From assembly GCA_023445445.1 (NCBI GenBank), contig JAEXLD010000057.1:1-41026 (forward strand): 41,026 bases of DNA. The letters run 5' to 3'. Position numbers and translations under genes: made by a program. The stretch is from Bacillota bacterium (GTDB lineage: Bacteria > Bacillota > Clostridia > Clostridiales > Clostridiaceae). The notes below the pieces were generated by a model. The model ran no database searches and was not told the origin of the DNA. It was given only the letters and a program-made list of their open reading frames with translations. This document shows, piece by piece, positions 18,727 through 26,661 of this stretch (positions are counted from its first letter, which is position 1; every line of letters begins with the position of its first letter).

Positions 18727-18855
18727 TTAATATAAAGATTTTATATATTGAATTAAATCTTTTATATTTTCCTTATTACAATGATATTCTGCAATCCATT
18801 TAGCATAAGTCTCCGTATACCCTGATTTAGACTTGTAAATAACAATAGCTTTCAA
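18727..18855 (-). pseudogene. Flavodoxin gene remnant with internal deletion
   Basis: A 42-codon reading frame starts with TTG behind a GGAG site 7 nt upstream. Its first 25 residues match a flavodoxin N-terminus: MKAIVIYKSKSGYTETYAKW is the FMN-phosphate loop (T/S-x-S/T-G-x-T type) plus helix 1. The rest, KENIKDLIQYIKSLY, looks like a flavodoxin C-terminal helix. Everything between, about 120 residues in typical flavodoxins, is missing. The fragment keeps start, ribosome site, stop and a tight terminator, so the deletion seems internal and in frame. It could be expressed as a tiny peptide but cannot bind FMN as a flavodoxin. Confidence 0.65.
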
Positions 18856-18882
18856 TATATAACTCCAAATAAAACAATGTTT

Positions 18883-19380
18883 TTAATAATATATTAAATT
18901 TCTTATATAAATATACACAGAACTAAGTAACCATATACTACATATAATTATAGGAAGAATAAGGACTTTTTTATGGGCTTCCCTTAAATACACAATACTA
19001 AATACTAATCCTATTAATGGAACTATAAATTTTATTATTACTACAATACTAATAAATATTAAAAATATTAATGTTAAAATTCCTTCATCAATATTTGGTT
19101 CAGTATAAAATGTTAATAATATGATTGAAGTCAAAGTAACTACAAATAAGGATATTAATATAATTAAGAATCTTATATTTATCTTTTTAAAATAATTAAC
19201 CTTTACCTTTTCTATATTATTTATATCAATAGTAGAATTAATGACTTCATATTCTTTCCTACAAGAACTGCAACTATTTAAATGATCTTTTACTAATTCA
19301 TTTCCTTCATTACTTAAAACATTTTCAGCATAGTTAGGTAATAAATCTTTTATTATTCCACATGAAACTATTTCTTTCAT
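18883..19380 (-). CDS. Anti-sigma factor with zf-HC2 domain (second of tandem pair)
   Basis: A 165-aa protein. The N-terminal zinc-binding zf-HC2 domain has the HLNSCSSC motif (HxxxCxxC) near residues 31-38. Three hydrophobic helices follow (about 70-92, 98-130 and 137-158). Such proteins sequester a cognate sigma factor at the membrane. The start has AGGAGG 6 nt upstream and the gene follows its paralogue by 10 nt. It shares the C-x-IIKDLLP-x-Y N-terminal pattern with that paralogue. Confidence 0.85.
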   Translation of the reverse strand: MKEIVSCGIIKDLLPNYAENVLSNEGNELVKDHLNSCSSCRKEYEVINSTIDINNIEKVKVNYFKKINIRFLIILISLFVVTLTSIILLTFYTEPNIDEGILTLIFLIFISIVVIIKFIVPLIGLVFSIVYLREAHKKVLILPIIICSIWLLSSVYIYIRNLIYY

Positions 19381-19390
19381 CTTATCCCTC

Positions 19391-19909
19391 CTAAAGCCAA
19401 TTTACTAAGTTCATATATCTATATAGTAAACTCCCTATTAAATATATAACTATTATCACTAAAGATATGAAAAATGAATTTGCAACATTATAGCTACTAC
19501 TTCCATAGGATACATTTTTCCATACCCAGCAAAGTAACAAGGTCATCATTGGCATAAAATAAATACTTATATTTAGTAATACAAATAGAATAACTTCTAA
19601 CGTAGACATCCTATGCAAACCGAATTGAATGTTTTTACATATCATAGATAAACTCACAGCAGCTATACTTATTATAATAAATAAAATAAATATCAATATA
19701 ATTTTTAATTTTAACTTTTTAAAACTTTCTATATCATTAGATTTTCCATTAAAATTGTTGCCTTTATTTATTTTATAATATTCCTCCTTACAAGCATCAC
19801 ATCTATCTAAATGCTCTTTAATGCAATTATTAGTTTCTTCACTTGAAATTTCATCAACATACATAGGTAATAGGTCTTTAATTATATTACATGACAATTT
19901 ATTCTCCAT
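19391..19909 (-). CDS. Anti-sigma factor with zf-HC2 domain (first of tandem pair)
   Basis: A 172-aa protein with an HLDRCDAC zinc motif near residues 33-40 and three to four transmembrane segments (about 68-90, 100-125 and 140-162). It overlaps the sigma factor gene by 11 nt, its AGGAGG site lying inside that gene, which is classical coupling of sigma and anti-sigma. It presumably holds the sigma factor inactive until an envelope signal. Confidence 0.88.
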   Translation of the reverse strand: MENKLSCNIIKDLLPMYVDEISSEETNNCIKEHLDRCDACKEEYYKINKGNNFNGKSNDIESFKKLKLKIILIFILFIIISIAAVSLSMICKNIQFGLHRMSTLEVILFVLLNISIYFMPMMTLLLCWVWKNVSYGSSSYNVANSFFISLVIIVIYLIGSLLYRYMNLVNWL

Positions 19910-20387
19910 CTTCTAACCTCCTAATAAGCTTAGATTTACCTCTATAAAACGTAACTCTAGCCCAATTTTCTGACCTTCCTAATATCTCACCAATTTCTTT
20001 AAAACTTAAATCTCCTGTTAATCTAAGATACATCACTTCTTTATAAGGATTATCTAAAGATTGTATTATTTTATATATACTTTTTTTGTTTTCATTTGAT
20101 ATAAATAAGGTTTCTATAGAGTTAGTAGTTACTGTTATACTTTCATCAAATGAAACATTTATTGACTTTCCTCTTTTCTCCCATTCTTGATATAAAAGAT
20201 GTTTTGCTATTTGACAAAGCCATACTGAAATTTTGCATTCTCCATTATACTTATTTATTGATTTAATTGCCCTTAGGAAAGTTTCTTGTGTTAATTCTTC
20301 TGATAAGCTTAAATCTTTTGTATAACTAAGTAAAAAACTATACACAATCTTAGAGTTTTCTTTATATATTTCACCAATAGTAAGCAA
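19899..20387 (-). CDS. RNA polymerase sigma factor, ECF type
   Basis: A 162-aa ECF sigma factor. Region 2 covers residues about 10-75 (ELTQETFLRAIKSINKYNGE, then ISVWLCQIAKHLL) and region 4 about 105-158 (YKEVMYLRLTGDLSFKEIGE, then the helix-turn-helix GRSENWARVTFYRGKSKL). The start is TTG with AGGAGGT 7 nt upstream. It heads an operon with two membrane anti-sigma factors. A possible self-recognised ECF promoter lies upstream at 20409-20435. The regulon cannot be deduced here. Confidence 0.92.
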   Translation of the reverse strand: MLTIGEIYKENSKIVYSFLLSYTKDLSLSEELTQETFLRAIKSINKYNGECKISVWLCQIAKHLLYQEWEKRGKSINVSFDESITVTTNSIETLFISNENKKSIYKIIQSLDNPYKEVMYLRLTGDLSFKEIGEILGRSENWARVTFYRGKSKLIRRLEDGE

Positions 20388-20408
20388 TGTTTCACCTCCT
20401 ATAATATA

Positions 20409-20435
20409 TATCCGATTTTTAATTAATTCGTTACA
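20409..20435 (-). promoter_or_regulatory. Possible ECF-type autoregulatory promoter
   Basis: Upstream of the sigma gene the minus strand shows TGTAAC (20430-20435), a 15-nt spacer and CGGATA (20409-20414). This resembles the AAC ... CG pattern of ECF promoters, which usually drive their own sigma gene. Only one site is visible, so it is tentative. Confidence 0.4.
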
Positions 20436-20444
20436 AGGTATGAA

Positions 20445-20493
20445 AAAAGTATTTCTATCAAATGAATTAATTTCAAAATCAAGAAATACTTTT
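20445..20493 (-). terminator. Terminator of the double-glycine peptide locus
   Basis: A 12-bp inverted repeat (20445-20456 and 20482-20493) has an A/T-rich loop. An A-run at 20443-20448 gives a U-tract in minus-strand RNA. It lies 32 nt beyond the stop codon at 20525 and separates this locus from the sigma operon. Confidence 0.8.
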
Positions 20494-20524
20494 CAAGTTA
20501 AATCTAATCTTATTTATAATTCAA

Positions 20525-20920
20525 TTAAAATGTATTCCATATTGCATTATAAATAGTTTCCCTACTTTCTGAATCACCACCATCGGCTATATCTATAGGA
20601 TTTGCATGACTTCTTAAATAATTTAATAAAGGTGCTCCAACAATAGGACTAAGACTTAATAACAAAGCCGGTGAAGCATAGTATATTACTGCATGTGCAT
20701 ATATCTCTTTAGCAATTTGATACTTTGTCATACCTCTGACTTGATAACTTCTTATTAAAATATCTGCCTTATTTAAACAAGTATCTTTATTTAAATATGA
20801 TACTGACATTGCTAGACTTACTCCTCCACCATCAACATATTCCATTTCATCTCTGTCAATTTCTACATAGCTATTTGGTAATTGTAAAGAGTATTCTCTT
20901 CCTAATACAAATGCGCTCAT
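20525..20920 (-). CDS. Secreted peptide precursor with double-glycine leader
   Basis: A 131-aa protein. The leader of about 32 residues ends in IDRDEMEYVDGG, matching the double-glycine consensus exactly: Ile at -12, Glu at -8, Met at -7, Val at -4, Gly-Gly at -2/-1. C39 peptidase exporters cleave after such GG pairs. The remaining cargo of about 98 residues contains one Cys (in KDTC), a hydrophobic stretch (YYASPALLLSLSPIVGAPLL) and an acidic GGDS-containing C-terminus. GGAGGAG lies 4 nt before the ATG. It sits downstream of a HlyD adaptor and a broken exporter gene. It may be a bacteriocin-like or signalling protein. I do not recognise the mature family. Confidence 0.82.
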   Translation of the reverse strand: MSAFVLGREYSLQLPNSYVEIDRDEMEYVDGGGVSLAMSVSYLNKDTCLNKADILIRSYQVRGMTKYQIAKEIYAHAVIYYASPALLLSLSPIVGAPLLNYLRSHANPIDIADGGDSESRETIYNAIWNTF

Positions 20921-21049
20921 TTTCTCTCCTCCATTATATATATTTATTTTAAAAGAACTTTTAATCTTTGTAAATATTTAACATAAAATTAATTAATTCG
21001 CGCGCTATTCATATTAAAATTACTATATTAAAATTTCTCCTAATGCTAA

Positions 21050-22162
21050 TTAACTAAATTTAATTCCTATTAATTCTAAAATGTATTTCATATAAGTAAT
21101 CTTTTCATATTTTACTCTTGTTTCTGCTACCATTCCTAAGGTTAAATTAACTTTTTCACCTTTAGAATCCTCTAAGTATGTTTTATCTGGTTTAACCTTA
21201 ACTTTAAAAAATACATTTCCTTTTTCATTATCTATGGTTGCATCTTCATCAATGCTTATTACTTTTCCTGGTATTGTTCCATATTCTGATTGCAATAAGC
21301 CACCTATTACTAAAGATACTTCATCTCCTAGATGTATTCTTGGTCTATCACTTGAAGGTAGCATAGTTTCTATTATTAATTCTTCTTCTTTACTTGTTAT
21401 AGTTCCTATTAAGCTTCCACCTTGAAGTACCATTCCTGATGTTAATGGTGTATTTAAATGAATAACTCCAGTTTTTTGAGCAACTACTTTATATTGTTCT
21501 TTTCCCTTTTCTAAAGCTTCCTTTTGTGCTGTTAATTTTGATAATTCTAATTCATATTGATTTTTTTCACTTGTAAATTCTGAAATAGTTTTATAATACT
21601 GCTCATCTAATTTGTTTTTCTGTGTTTTAGCATATTCTTCAATTTGCTTCTCTTCATATCCCTGATTCTTTAAGGATTCTCTATCTACATTAAATTCTTT
21701 TCTAGCTATATAAGCTGCATTTAACTTATTATAGAATTCAACTTCTTCCTCATTATATCTATCAAAATAATTAGTTCCATTAGTTGCATTTTCTTCTGCC
21801 ATACTTAGAAGTTCAATTCTTCTGCTAAAGGTATCTATTTGTGCAACTATTTGTTCTAATTGAAGATCACTTTCAAGTCCATTAGTTGTAAATAATATAT
21901 CTCCTTCTTTAACTTCGCTTCCTTCAGTTACAAAAACCTCTTTTATCTCTCCTGAAGTTTTAGTCATAATATGAGATTTATTTTCTGAAACTACAATACC
22001 TTGTCCTTTTACCATATAAGTTTTTACTGATTTATCTGCCCAAATTAATAGTGCTATAATTAATGCAGTAACTATTAAAATAACATATTTCATAAAAGCT
22101 GGTGGTTTTCTATCATAAATGATTTTACTATCAGTAATCTCATTAAAGTTATATACTTTCAA
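21050..22162 (-). CDS. HlyD-family bacteriocin/peptide secretion adaptor
   Basis: About 370 aa. A single N-terminal helix (about residues 26-45), lipoyl-like halves flanking a coiled coil (about 100-215), then a barrel domain and a C-terminal tail typical of adaptors partnering C39-type ABC exporters. I chose a TTG start at 22162, read as MKVYNFNEITDSK. It has AGGTGGAG 6 nt upstream and gives the usual N-terminus of the family. A GTG 12 nt upstream lies inside that site. It overlaps the preceding gene by 14 nt. The adaptor is intact although its expected ABC partner is not. Confidence 0.88.
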   Translation of the reverse strand: MKVYNFNEITDSKIIYDRKPPAFMKYVILIVTALIIALLIWADKSVKTYMVKGQGIVVSENKSHIMTKTSGEIKEVFVTEGSEVKEGDILFTTNGLESDLQLEQIVAQIDTFSRRIELLSMAEENATNGTNYFDRYNEEEVEFYNKLNAAYIARKEFNVDRESLKNQGYEEKQIEEYAKTQKNKLDEQYYKTISEFTSEKNQYELELSKLTAQKEALEKGKEQYKVVAQKTGVIHLNTPLTSGMVLQGGSLIGTITSKEEELIIETMLPSSDRPRIHLGDEVSLVIGGLLQSEYGTIPGKVISIDEDATIDNEKGNVFFKVKVKPDKTYLEDSKGEKVNLTLGMVAETRVKYEKITYMKYILELIGIKFS

Positions 22163-22646
22163 GTAAATCTCCACCTTTCAAAACTTCCATAAATACATCT
22201 GCTACAATATTTTCTTCTTCTTGCTTTACAAATACAGTATAAGAATCTCCCTTTAGGTTAATATTATTTTCAAAGGCATATACACCAAGCTTTTGATATG
22301 CAAACTGTAGATTTTCTTCTTTTTCTGTGAATCTTGCAAAAAGACAATTAGTTACTCTTAGCTGTGATTTTATTTCATATGGTTTTTCAACATTATAAAT
22401 AGGATTTTTCAATTGAACCATTAGCTTTATTATTACTTTAGCTTGTCCACTTTCATCTACTTCTACTGTAGAATAATTAATCATTGGTCCAATAGTAGAA
22501 TTTCCTTTTGATTTAATATAACTATCCATCATATAGCTAATTTTATTTATATCAATTAATTCATTTTCACTTACTTCTCTAATTAATACATTATTAAGCT
22601 TTAAAGTTTTATTTTCTCTTAAAGCTATTTTTTCAATTGTACTCAT
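22149..22646 (-). CDS. Hypothetical protein of the peptide-secretion locus
   Basis: About 165 aa, soluble, predicted mainly beta strands in the middle (QAKVIIKLMVQLKNP and IKSQLRVTNCLFARF) followed by a helix. No signal peptide or transmembrane segment. I do not recognise it. A weak resemblance in size and fold pattern to SecB-like export chaperones is speculation. The start is ATG at 22646, with GAGGG 8 nt upstream. It overlaps both neighbours by 14 nt (exporter remnant and adaptor), so it belongs to the export operon and may handle the cargo before export. Confidence 0.75.
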   Translation of the reverse strand: MSTIEKIALRENKTLKLNNVLIREVSENELIDINKISYMMDSYIKSKGNSTIGPMINYSTVEVDESGQAKVIIKLMVQLKNPIYNVEKPYEIKSQLRVTNCLFARFTEKEENLQFAYQKLGVYAFENNINLKGDSYTVFVKQEEENIVADVFMEVLKGGDLLESI

Positions 22647-24000
22647 ACTCCTCACCCTCTTCTATAATATTTTCTGCTATTTTTTCATCTTTTTCTTTAT
22701 TTAGATTATCCTTATATATAATTTCTTTTTCTTCTATTGAACCTACTTGACTTATATAAAGCTCATAATAATATCCTTTTTTCTTTAATAAGCTTTCATG
22801 ATTTCCTTCTTCTACAATTTTTCCTTTATCCATAACATAAATTATGTCGCAGCTTCTTATTGTAGATAATCTATGAGCTATCATAAGCATTGTAATCTTC
22901 TTACCCTTTTTAAATAAGGTATCAAATATTTTTGCTTCACTTATAAAGTCTAAGTTACTTGTAGCTTCATCTAATATTAAAAAGCTTGGCTTTTTAATTA
23001 AAGCTCTTGCCATTGCAATTCTTTGTTTTTCTCCACCAGAAAGTCCTCCACCTGCTTCTTCTAAGAAGGTATCATACTTACCTGGAAGTTTTTCTATAAA
23101 CTCTTTGCAGCCTGCATTTTCACAAGAACTTTTAATTTCTTCATAAGTTGCATTGCCTCTACCTAAGGTTATATTTTCTCTTATAGAACCTGAAAATAAT
23201 TCAACATTTTGAGGAACATAAGCTATATTTTCTCTTAAGTTATATAAGTCCAATTCCTCTATGTTATATCCGTTAATATTTATTTTTCCTTCTTCAGGAG
23301 TATAATACTTCAATAAAAGCTTAGATATAGTTGTTTTACCACTTCCTGATTCTCCAACTAAAGCTACCTTTTTCCCCTTAGGAATTTTCATACTGATATT
23401 ATTTAAAACTGGAGACCTACTTCCATATCTAAAGGTAATATTATTTAATTCTATATCTCCATCTAATTTTTCTATTTTAATTTTTTCAGTTTCAGTTTCT
23501 TCTTGTTCCTTTTCAACTTCATAGATTTCTGAAATTCTTTTTAATTATATACTAGCTTCTTGAATACTTAGCTGTAATCCTATAAGTCTACCTATTGGAT
23601 CCATAAAATATCCTGATAATGTTGAAAATGCCATAAGGCTACCTAAGGTAAGCTCTCCACTCATAATCATCCTAGCTCCAATATACATAAGAACAAGATT
23701 TCCTACAGTTGATACAGCACCTGAAATTGATCCTTGAATATTTGAAAGTACACCTTCCTTAAAGGCTATTTTTAAATTTCTAATATACTCTCCTTCTAAC
23801 TTTTCAATACTTTTTTCTTCTGCCGCATGAACCTTTATAGTTTCTATTCCTTTTAAACTTTCTATAATATGACTATTTAACCTTGCCCCTGCTTCCATTT
23901 GCTCTAAGTTTATCTTCTTATATGGAGCTTTAAATATATATATTAAAGCTGCACTAATTATAGTTAAAACTAAAATAACAATAAAAAGTTTTTGGTTCAT
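22633..24000 (-). pseudogene. C39-type peptide exporter ABC gene, 5'-truncated and interrupted by TAA
   Basis: Two same-frame pieces of one gene. The piece at 23548-24000 encodes the second half of the membrane domain (151 residues, with ARLNSHIIESLKGIETIK). A TAA at 23545-23547 then interrupts it where homologues read on (QEASI, stop, LKRISEI). The 303 codons at 22633-23544 encode a complete ATPase domain: Walker A GESGSGKTT, signature LSGGEKQR, Walker B LILDEATSNLD, H-loop AHRLS. Compared with the usual exporter of about 700 residues, roughly the first 300 are missing, including the C39 peptidase and first helices. No ribosome site precedes 24000, and a stop lies 12 nt upstream in frame. 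A functional exporter cannot be made from this copy. Confidence 0.88.
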
Positions 24001-24016
24001 TATATAAAGTTATGAA

Positions 24017-24050
24017 AAAAAGATAGAATTTTTATTAATTCTATCTTTTT
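24017..24050 (-). terminator. Terminator of the LytTR regulator gene (bidirectional)
   Basis: A perfect 14-bp inverted repeat (24017-24030 and 24037-24050) has a 6-nt loop and A/T tails on both sides. It follows the stop codon at 24059 and lies just upstream of the truncated exporter gene, so the remnant is cut off from read-through. Confidence 0.88.
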
Positions 24051-24058
24051 AAATAAAC

Positions 24059-24772
24059 TTATTTAAATATTTCTAACTTATTTTTATAACTATAGCTTAA
24101 ATCAGCGGTTTTATCATAATTTTCAAAGGCTACTTCCCATAGCTTTGAATTTATTCTTTTAATTTCTTTTATATTGTCTAAATTAACAGCATAAGACTTA
24201 TGAGTTCTTATTATATTTTTATAATTTATTTCTTTTATTATTTTTTCTATACTATTAGTTCTTATATCAATAGTTTCTATTTTTGTATGTATTTTGCACT
24301 TTTTAAAGTAATACTCTAAAAACAAAATATCTTTATAATATACCTTTATCTTACTTCCAAGAACATCCTTGAAAAAAATGTAGTTACTATTTTGTACTTT
24401 TTTTAAATGTCGTTGAAACTTTTCTACTATTTCATATACCTTTTCAATACTATAAGGCTTTACTAAAAAGTCAAAACAATTAACTTTCTGTATTGCTTCA
24501 ATTATATATGAAATCTCACCACTAATAAAAACTACTGGGGTCACTTCATACTTTTCTATCTTTCTTATATATTTTGCAAAATTAAGCCCTGATCCTTCAT
24601 TTAATTTAATATCAATAAAAAACAAATCTATATTACTTACTTTATTTATTATTTCCTTTGCTTCCTCTTCAGTACCTACTTCATACACCTTTATATCAAA
24701 AAACTTTTTTTCAAGGCTTACTTTTAACATTTCCCTCTGATAATACTCATCCTCTAATACTAAAATATTCAT
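24059..24772 (-). CDS. LytTR-family response regulator
   Basis: A 237-aa two-component regulator. The receiver domain covers residues 1-120, with acidic pocket LEDE near the N-terminus, phospho-acceptor Asp in LFFIDIKL (about 54) and a Lys in LVKPYS. The LytTR DNA-binding domain follows (about 135-237, with IIRTHKSYAVNLDNIKEIKR). Such regulators commonly control bacteriocin or quorum-sensing genes. No histidine kinase is encoded nearby, so it is an orphan here, presumably left from or linked to the adjacent peptide-secretion locus. GGGGG lies 8 nt before the ATG. Confidence 0.93.
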   Translation of the reverse strand: MNILVLEDEYYQREMLKVSLEKKFFDIKVYEVGTEEEAKEIINKVSNIDLFFIDIKLNEGSGLNFAKYIRKIEKYEVTPVVFISGEISYIIEAIQKVNCFDFLVKPYSIEKVYEIVEKFQRHLKKVQNSNYIFFKDVLGSKIKVYYKDILFLEYYFKKCKIHTKIETIDIRTNSIEKIIKEINYKNIIRTHKSYAVNLDNIKEIKRINSKLWEVAFENYDKTADLSYSYKNKLEIFK

Positions 24773-24948
24773 TTATTTTCCCCCTAAAACACCATACAAT
24801 ATTTTCTATTTTATATGAATTATTAAATTTTGTAAATATACGGAAATTTGTGTTGTATTTTTCTACAGTTATTTTGTCATTTTATTAGCATTAATATAGA
24901 ACTTTGAATATACTTATATTAATAAAATAATACTAATTAGGAGATTTT

Positions 24949-25770
24949 ATGAGATATTTTATTAAAACCTCTGATAATGCTCGAATTCTAGTTGAAGATT
25001 TAAATTCTGATTCAGATAAAACAATATTATTTATACATGGTTGGCCTTTAAATCATAATGCATATGAATATCAATATAACTTTTTTGGTGAAAAAGGATA
25101 TAGATCTATAGGTATAGATTTAAGAGGATTTGGAGAATCTGATAGACCTTTTAATTGCTATGATTATGATACCATGGCTTCAGATATAAGAAAGATAATT
25201 GATGTTCTTGATTTAAAAAATATAACTTTAGTTGGTCACTCTATGGGTGGTGCTCTATCAATTAGATATATATCAAAATATGATTCCCATAGAGTTTCAA
25301 AGCTTTGTTTAATAGGGGCAGCTGCTCCTAGTTGGATTAAATCTAAAGATTATCCCTATGGTTTTACAGAAGAAGAAGTAAATAAATTTATTAAAGAATC
25401 CTTAAATGATAGACCAAGCTTTATAAGAACAAAGGTTACTAATTTATTCTTTTATAAGAATACTCCAATAGAAATGCTAAACTGGTTTAATAATATTTCC
25501 TTATCTGCTTCTCCTTGGGGAACTTTTAAGTGTTTATTTAGTTTAAGGGATGAAAGATTATTTAATGATATAAATAAAATTAAAATCCCTACTTTAATTC
25601 TTCATGGAGTCCATGATGTTATTTGTCCATATGAATTTGGTAAGTACCTTCATGAAAATATAGAAAACTCAAAATTAATACCACTATCTGAAAGTGGACA
25701 CGGTTCCTTTATTGAAGAAAAAGATAAAGTTAACAAAAGCCTATTAAACTTTATTGAAGATACTAACTAA
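24949..25770 (+). CDS. Alpha/beta hydrolase
   Basis: A 273-aa alpha/beta-hydrolase-fold enzyme. The oxyanion-hole motif HGWP lies near residue 30. The nucleophile elbow GHSMG (Ser about 99) and the acid in HGVHDVICP (about 222) are visible, and the catalytic His is in SGHGSFIEE (about 250). It resembles esterase/chloroperoxidase-like hydrolases, but the substrate cannot be inferred. AGGAG lies 6 nt before the ATG. It is the only plus-strand gene in the central part of the window, divergent from the LytTR gene and convergent with the phosphodiesterase gene. Confidence 0.92.
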   Translation: MRYFIKTSDNARILVEDLNSDSDKTILFIHGWPLNHNAYEYQYNFFGEKGYRSIGIDLRGFGESDRPFNCYDYDTMASDIRKIIDVLDLKNITLVGHSMGGALSIRYISKYDSHRVSKLCLIGAAAPSWIKSKDYPYGFTEEEVNKFIKESLNDRPSFIRTKVTNLFFYKNTPIEMLNWFNNISLSASPWGTFKCLFSLRDERLFNDINKIKIPTLILHGVHDVICPYEFGKYLHENIENSKLIPLSESGHGSFIEEKDKVNKSLLNFIEDTN

Positions 25771-25829
25771 AAAGATTATCCTTTAGTTATGGATATAGCT
25801 CTAAAGATATAAAAAAACTTAAATAAGAA

Positions 25830-25880
25830 TGATGCTACTTAGACATCTATATTAAAGTCACAGTAGCATCATATTTTTTA
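25830..25880 (+). terminator. Terminator of the alpha/beta hydrolase gene
   Basis: A 10-bp inverted repeat (TGATGCTACT at 25830-25839, AGTAGCATCA at 25862-25871) is followed by TATTTTTTA. It sits between convergent genes. Confidence 0.82.
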
Positions 25881-26600
25881 TATTTCTTCTTCTAAAATTT
25901 CATTTAATAGTTCTGGGTAGTCAGTAAAGGCACCATCTACTTTATTTTTTATTAATAATCTCATATGCATTGGATTATTAACTGTAAAAATATTAACCTT
26001 TAAGTTATTTTCATGAGCTTCCCTTATTAATTCTTCTGATACAACTAATAAACTTGGATGAATTGCATCTACTCCTAAAGATTTGGCATATTCAACAACA
26101 TTTGCTATAGGACTTTCATATAAAATTCCTGTTTTTATATTACTAATGGCTTTTACTTTTCTTATAGATTCATGATTAAAGCTAGATATTATAATATTAT
26201 CTTCTAGATTATAATATCTAATTAAATTAATAACATCCTCTTCTATTCCTTCATAATTAATAATATCTGTTTTTAATTCAATATTTAATAATATATCTAT
26301 GTCCTTAATTAACTCTAATACTTCTTCTAATGTTGGAATATGACATTCTTCATTATCTCTAAATAGTTTTTTTCTATTTTTAAAGGATTTTAATTCTTCT
26401 AAAGTAAAGTCCTTAATAAGACCTTTTCCAATAAATGTGCGCTCTATATCTTCATCATGTATAACAACAATTTTATTATCCTTTGTTTTATGAACATCAA
26501 TTTCTAATCCCTTTGCTCCTGATTTTATTCCTTCTCTTAGAGAAAGCATTGTATTTTCTGGGTAATCAGAACTTGCACCCCTATGTGCAAAATTTATCAT
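25878..26600 (-). CDS. Glycerophosphodiester phosphodiesterase
   Basis: A 240-aa GDPD-family enzyme that hydrolyses glycerophosphodiesters to glycerol-3-phosphate and an alcohol. The N-terminal AHRGASSDYPENT carries the catalytic His and Arg. GLEIDVHKTKD carries the metal-binding Glu and Asp, and VVIHDEDIERT the second His. VNIFTVNNP and FTDYPE near the C-terminus are also characteristic. No signal peptide, so cytoplasmic. GGGGAG lies 8 nt before the ATG. A single gene, 61 nt downstream of the DUF2809 gene. Confidence 0.95.
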   Translation of the reverse strand: MINFAHRGASSDYPENTMLSLREGIKSGAKGLEIDVHKTKDNKIVVIHDEDIERTFIGKGLIKDFTLEELKSFKNRKKLFRDNEECHIPTLEEVLELIKDIDILLNIELKTDIINYEGIEEDVINLIRYYNLEDNIIISSFNHESIRKVKAISNIKTGILYESPIANVVEYAKSLGVDAIHPSLLVVSEELIREAHENNLKVNIFTVNNPMHMRLLIKNKVDGAFTDYPELLNEILEEEI

Positions 26601-26661
26601 ATTTATCTTCTCCCCTTATATAGATATTAATTTTCTATACTCTTAAACAATTAAAATTTTA

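Noticed and set aside
20921..21049. A GCGCGC patch in AT-rich DNA between the adaptor and peptide genes
   Set aside because: Only a few bases long, no repeat partner, att-like duplication or integrase nearby, and no second precursor peptide in the gap.
22633..23391. Treating the ATPase domain as a separate intact ABC ATPase gene
   Set aside because: The ATG at 23391 lies within the domain, lacks a ribosome site, and the homologous frame continues upstream to the TAA at 23545. It is part of a broken gene.
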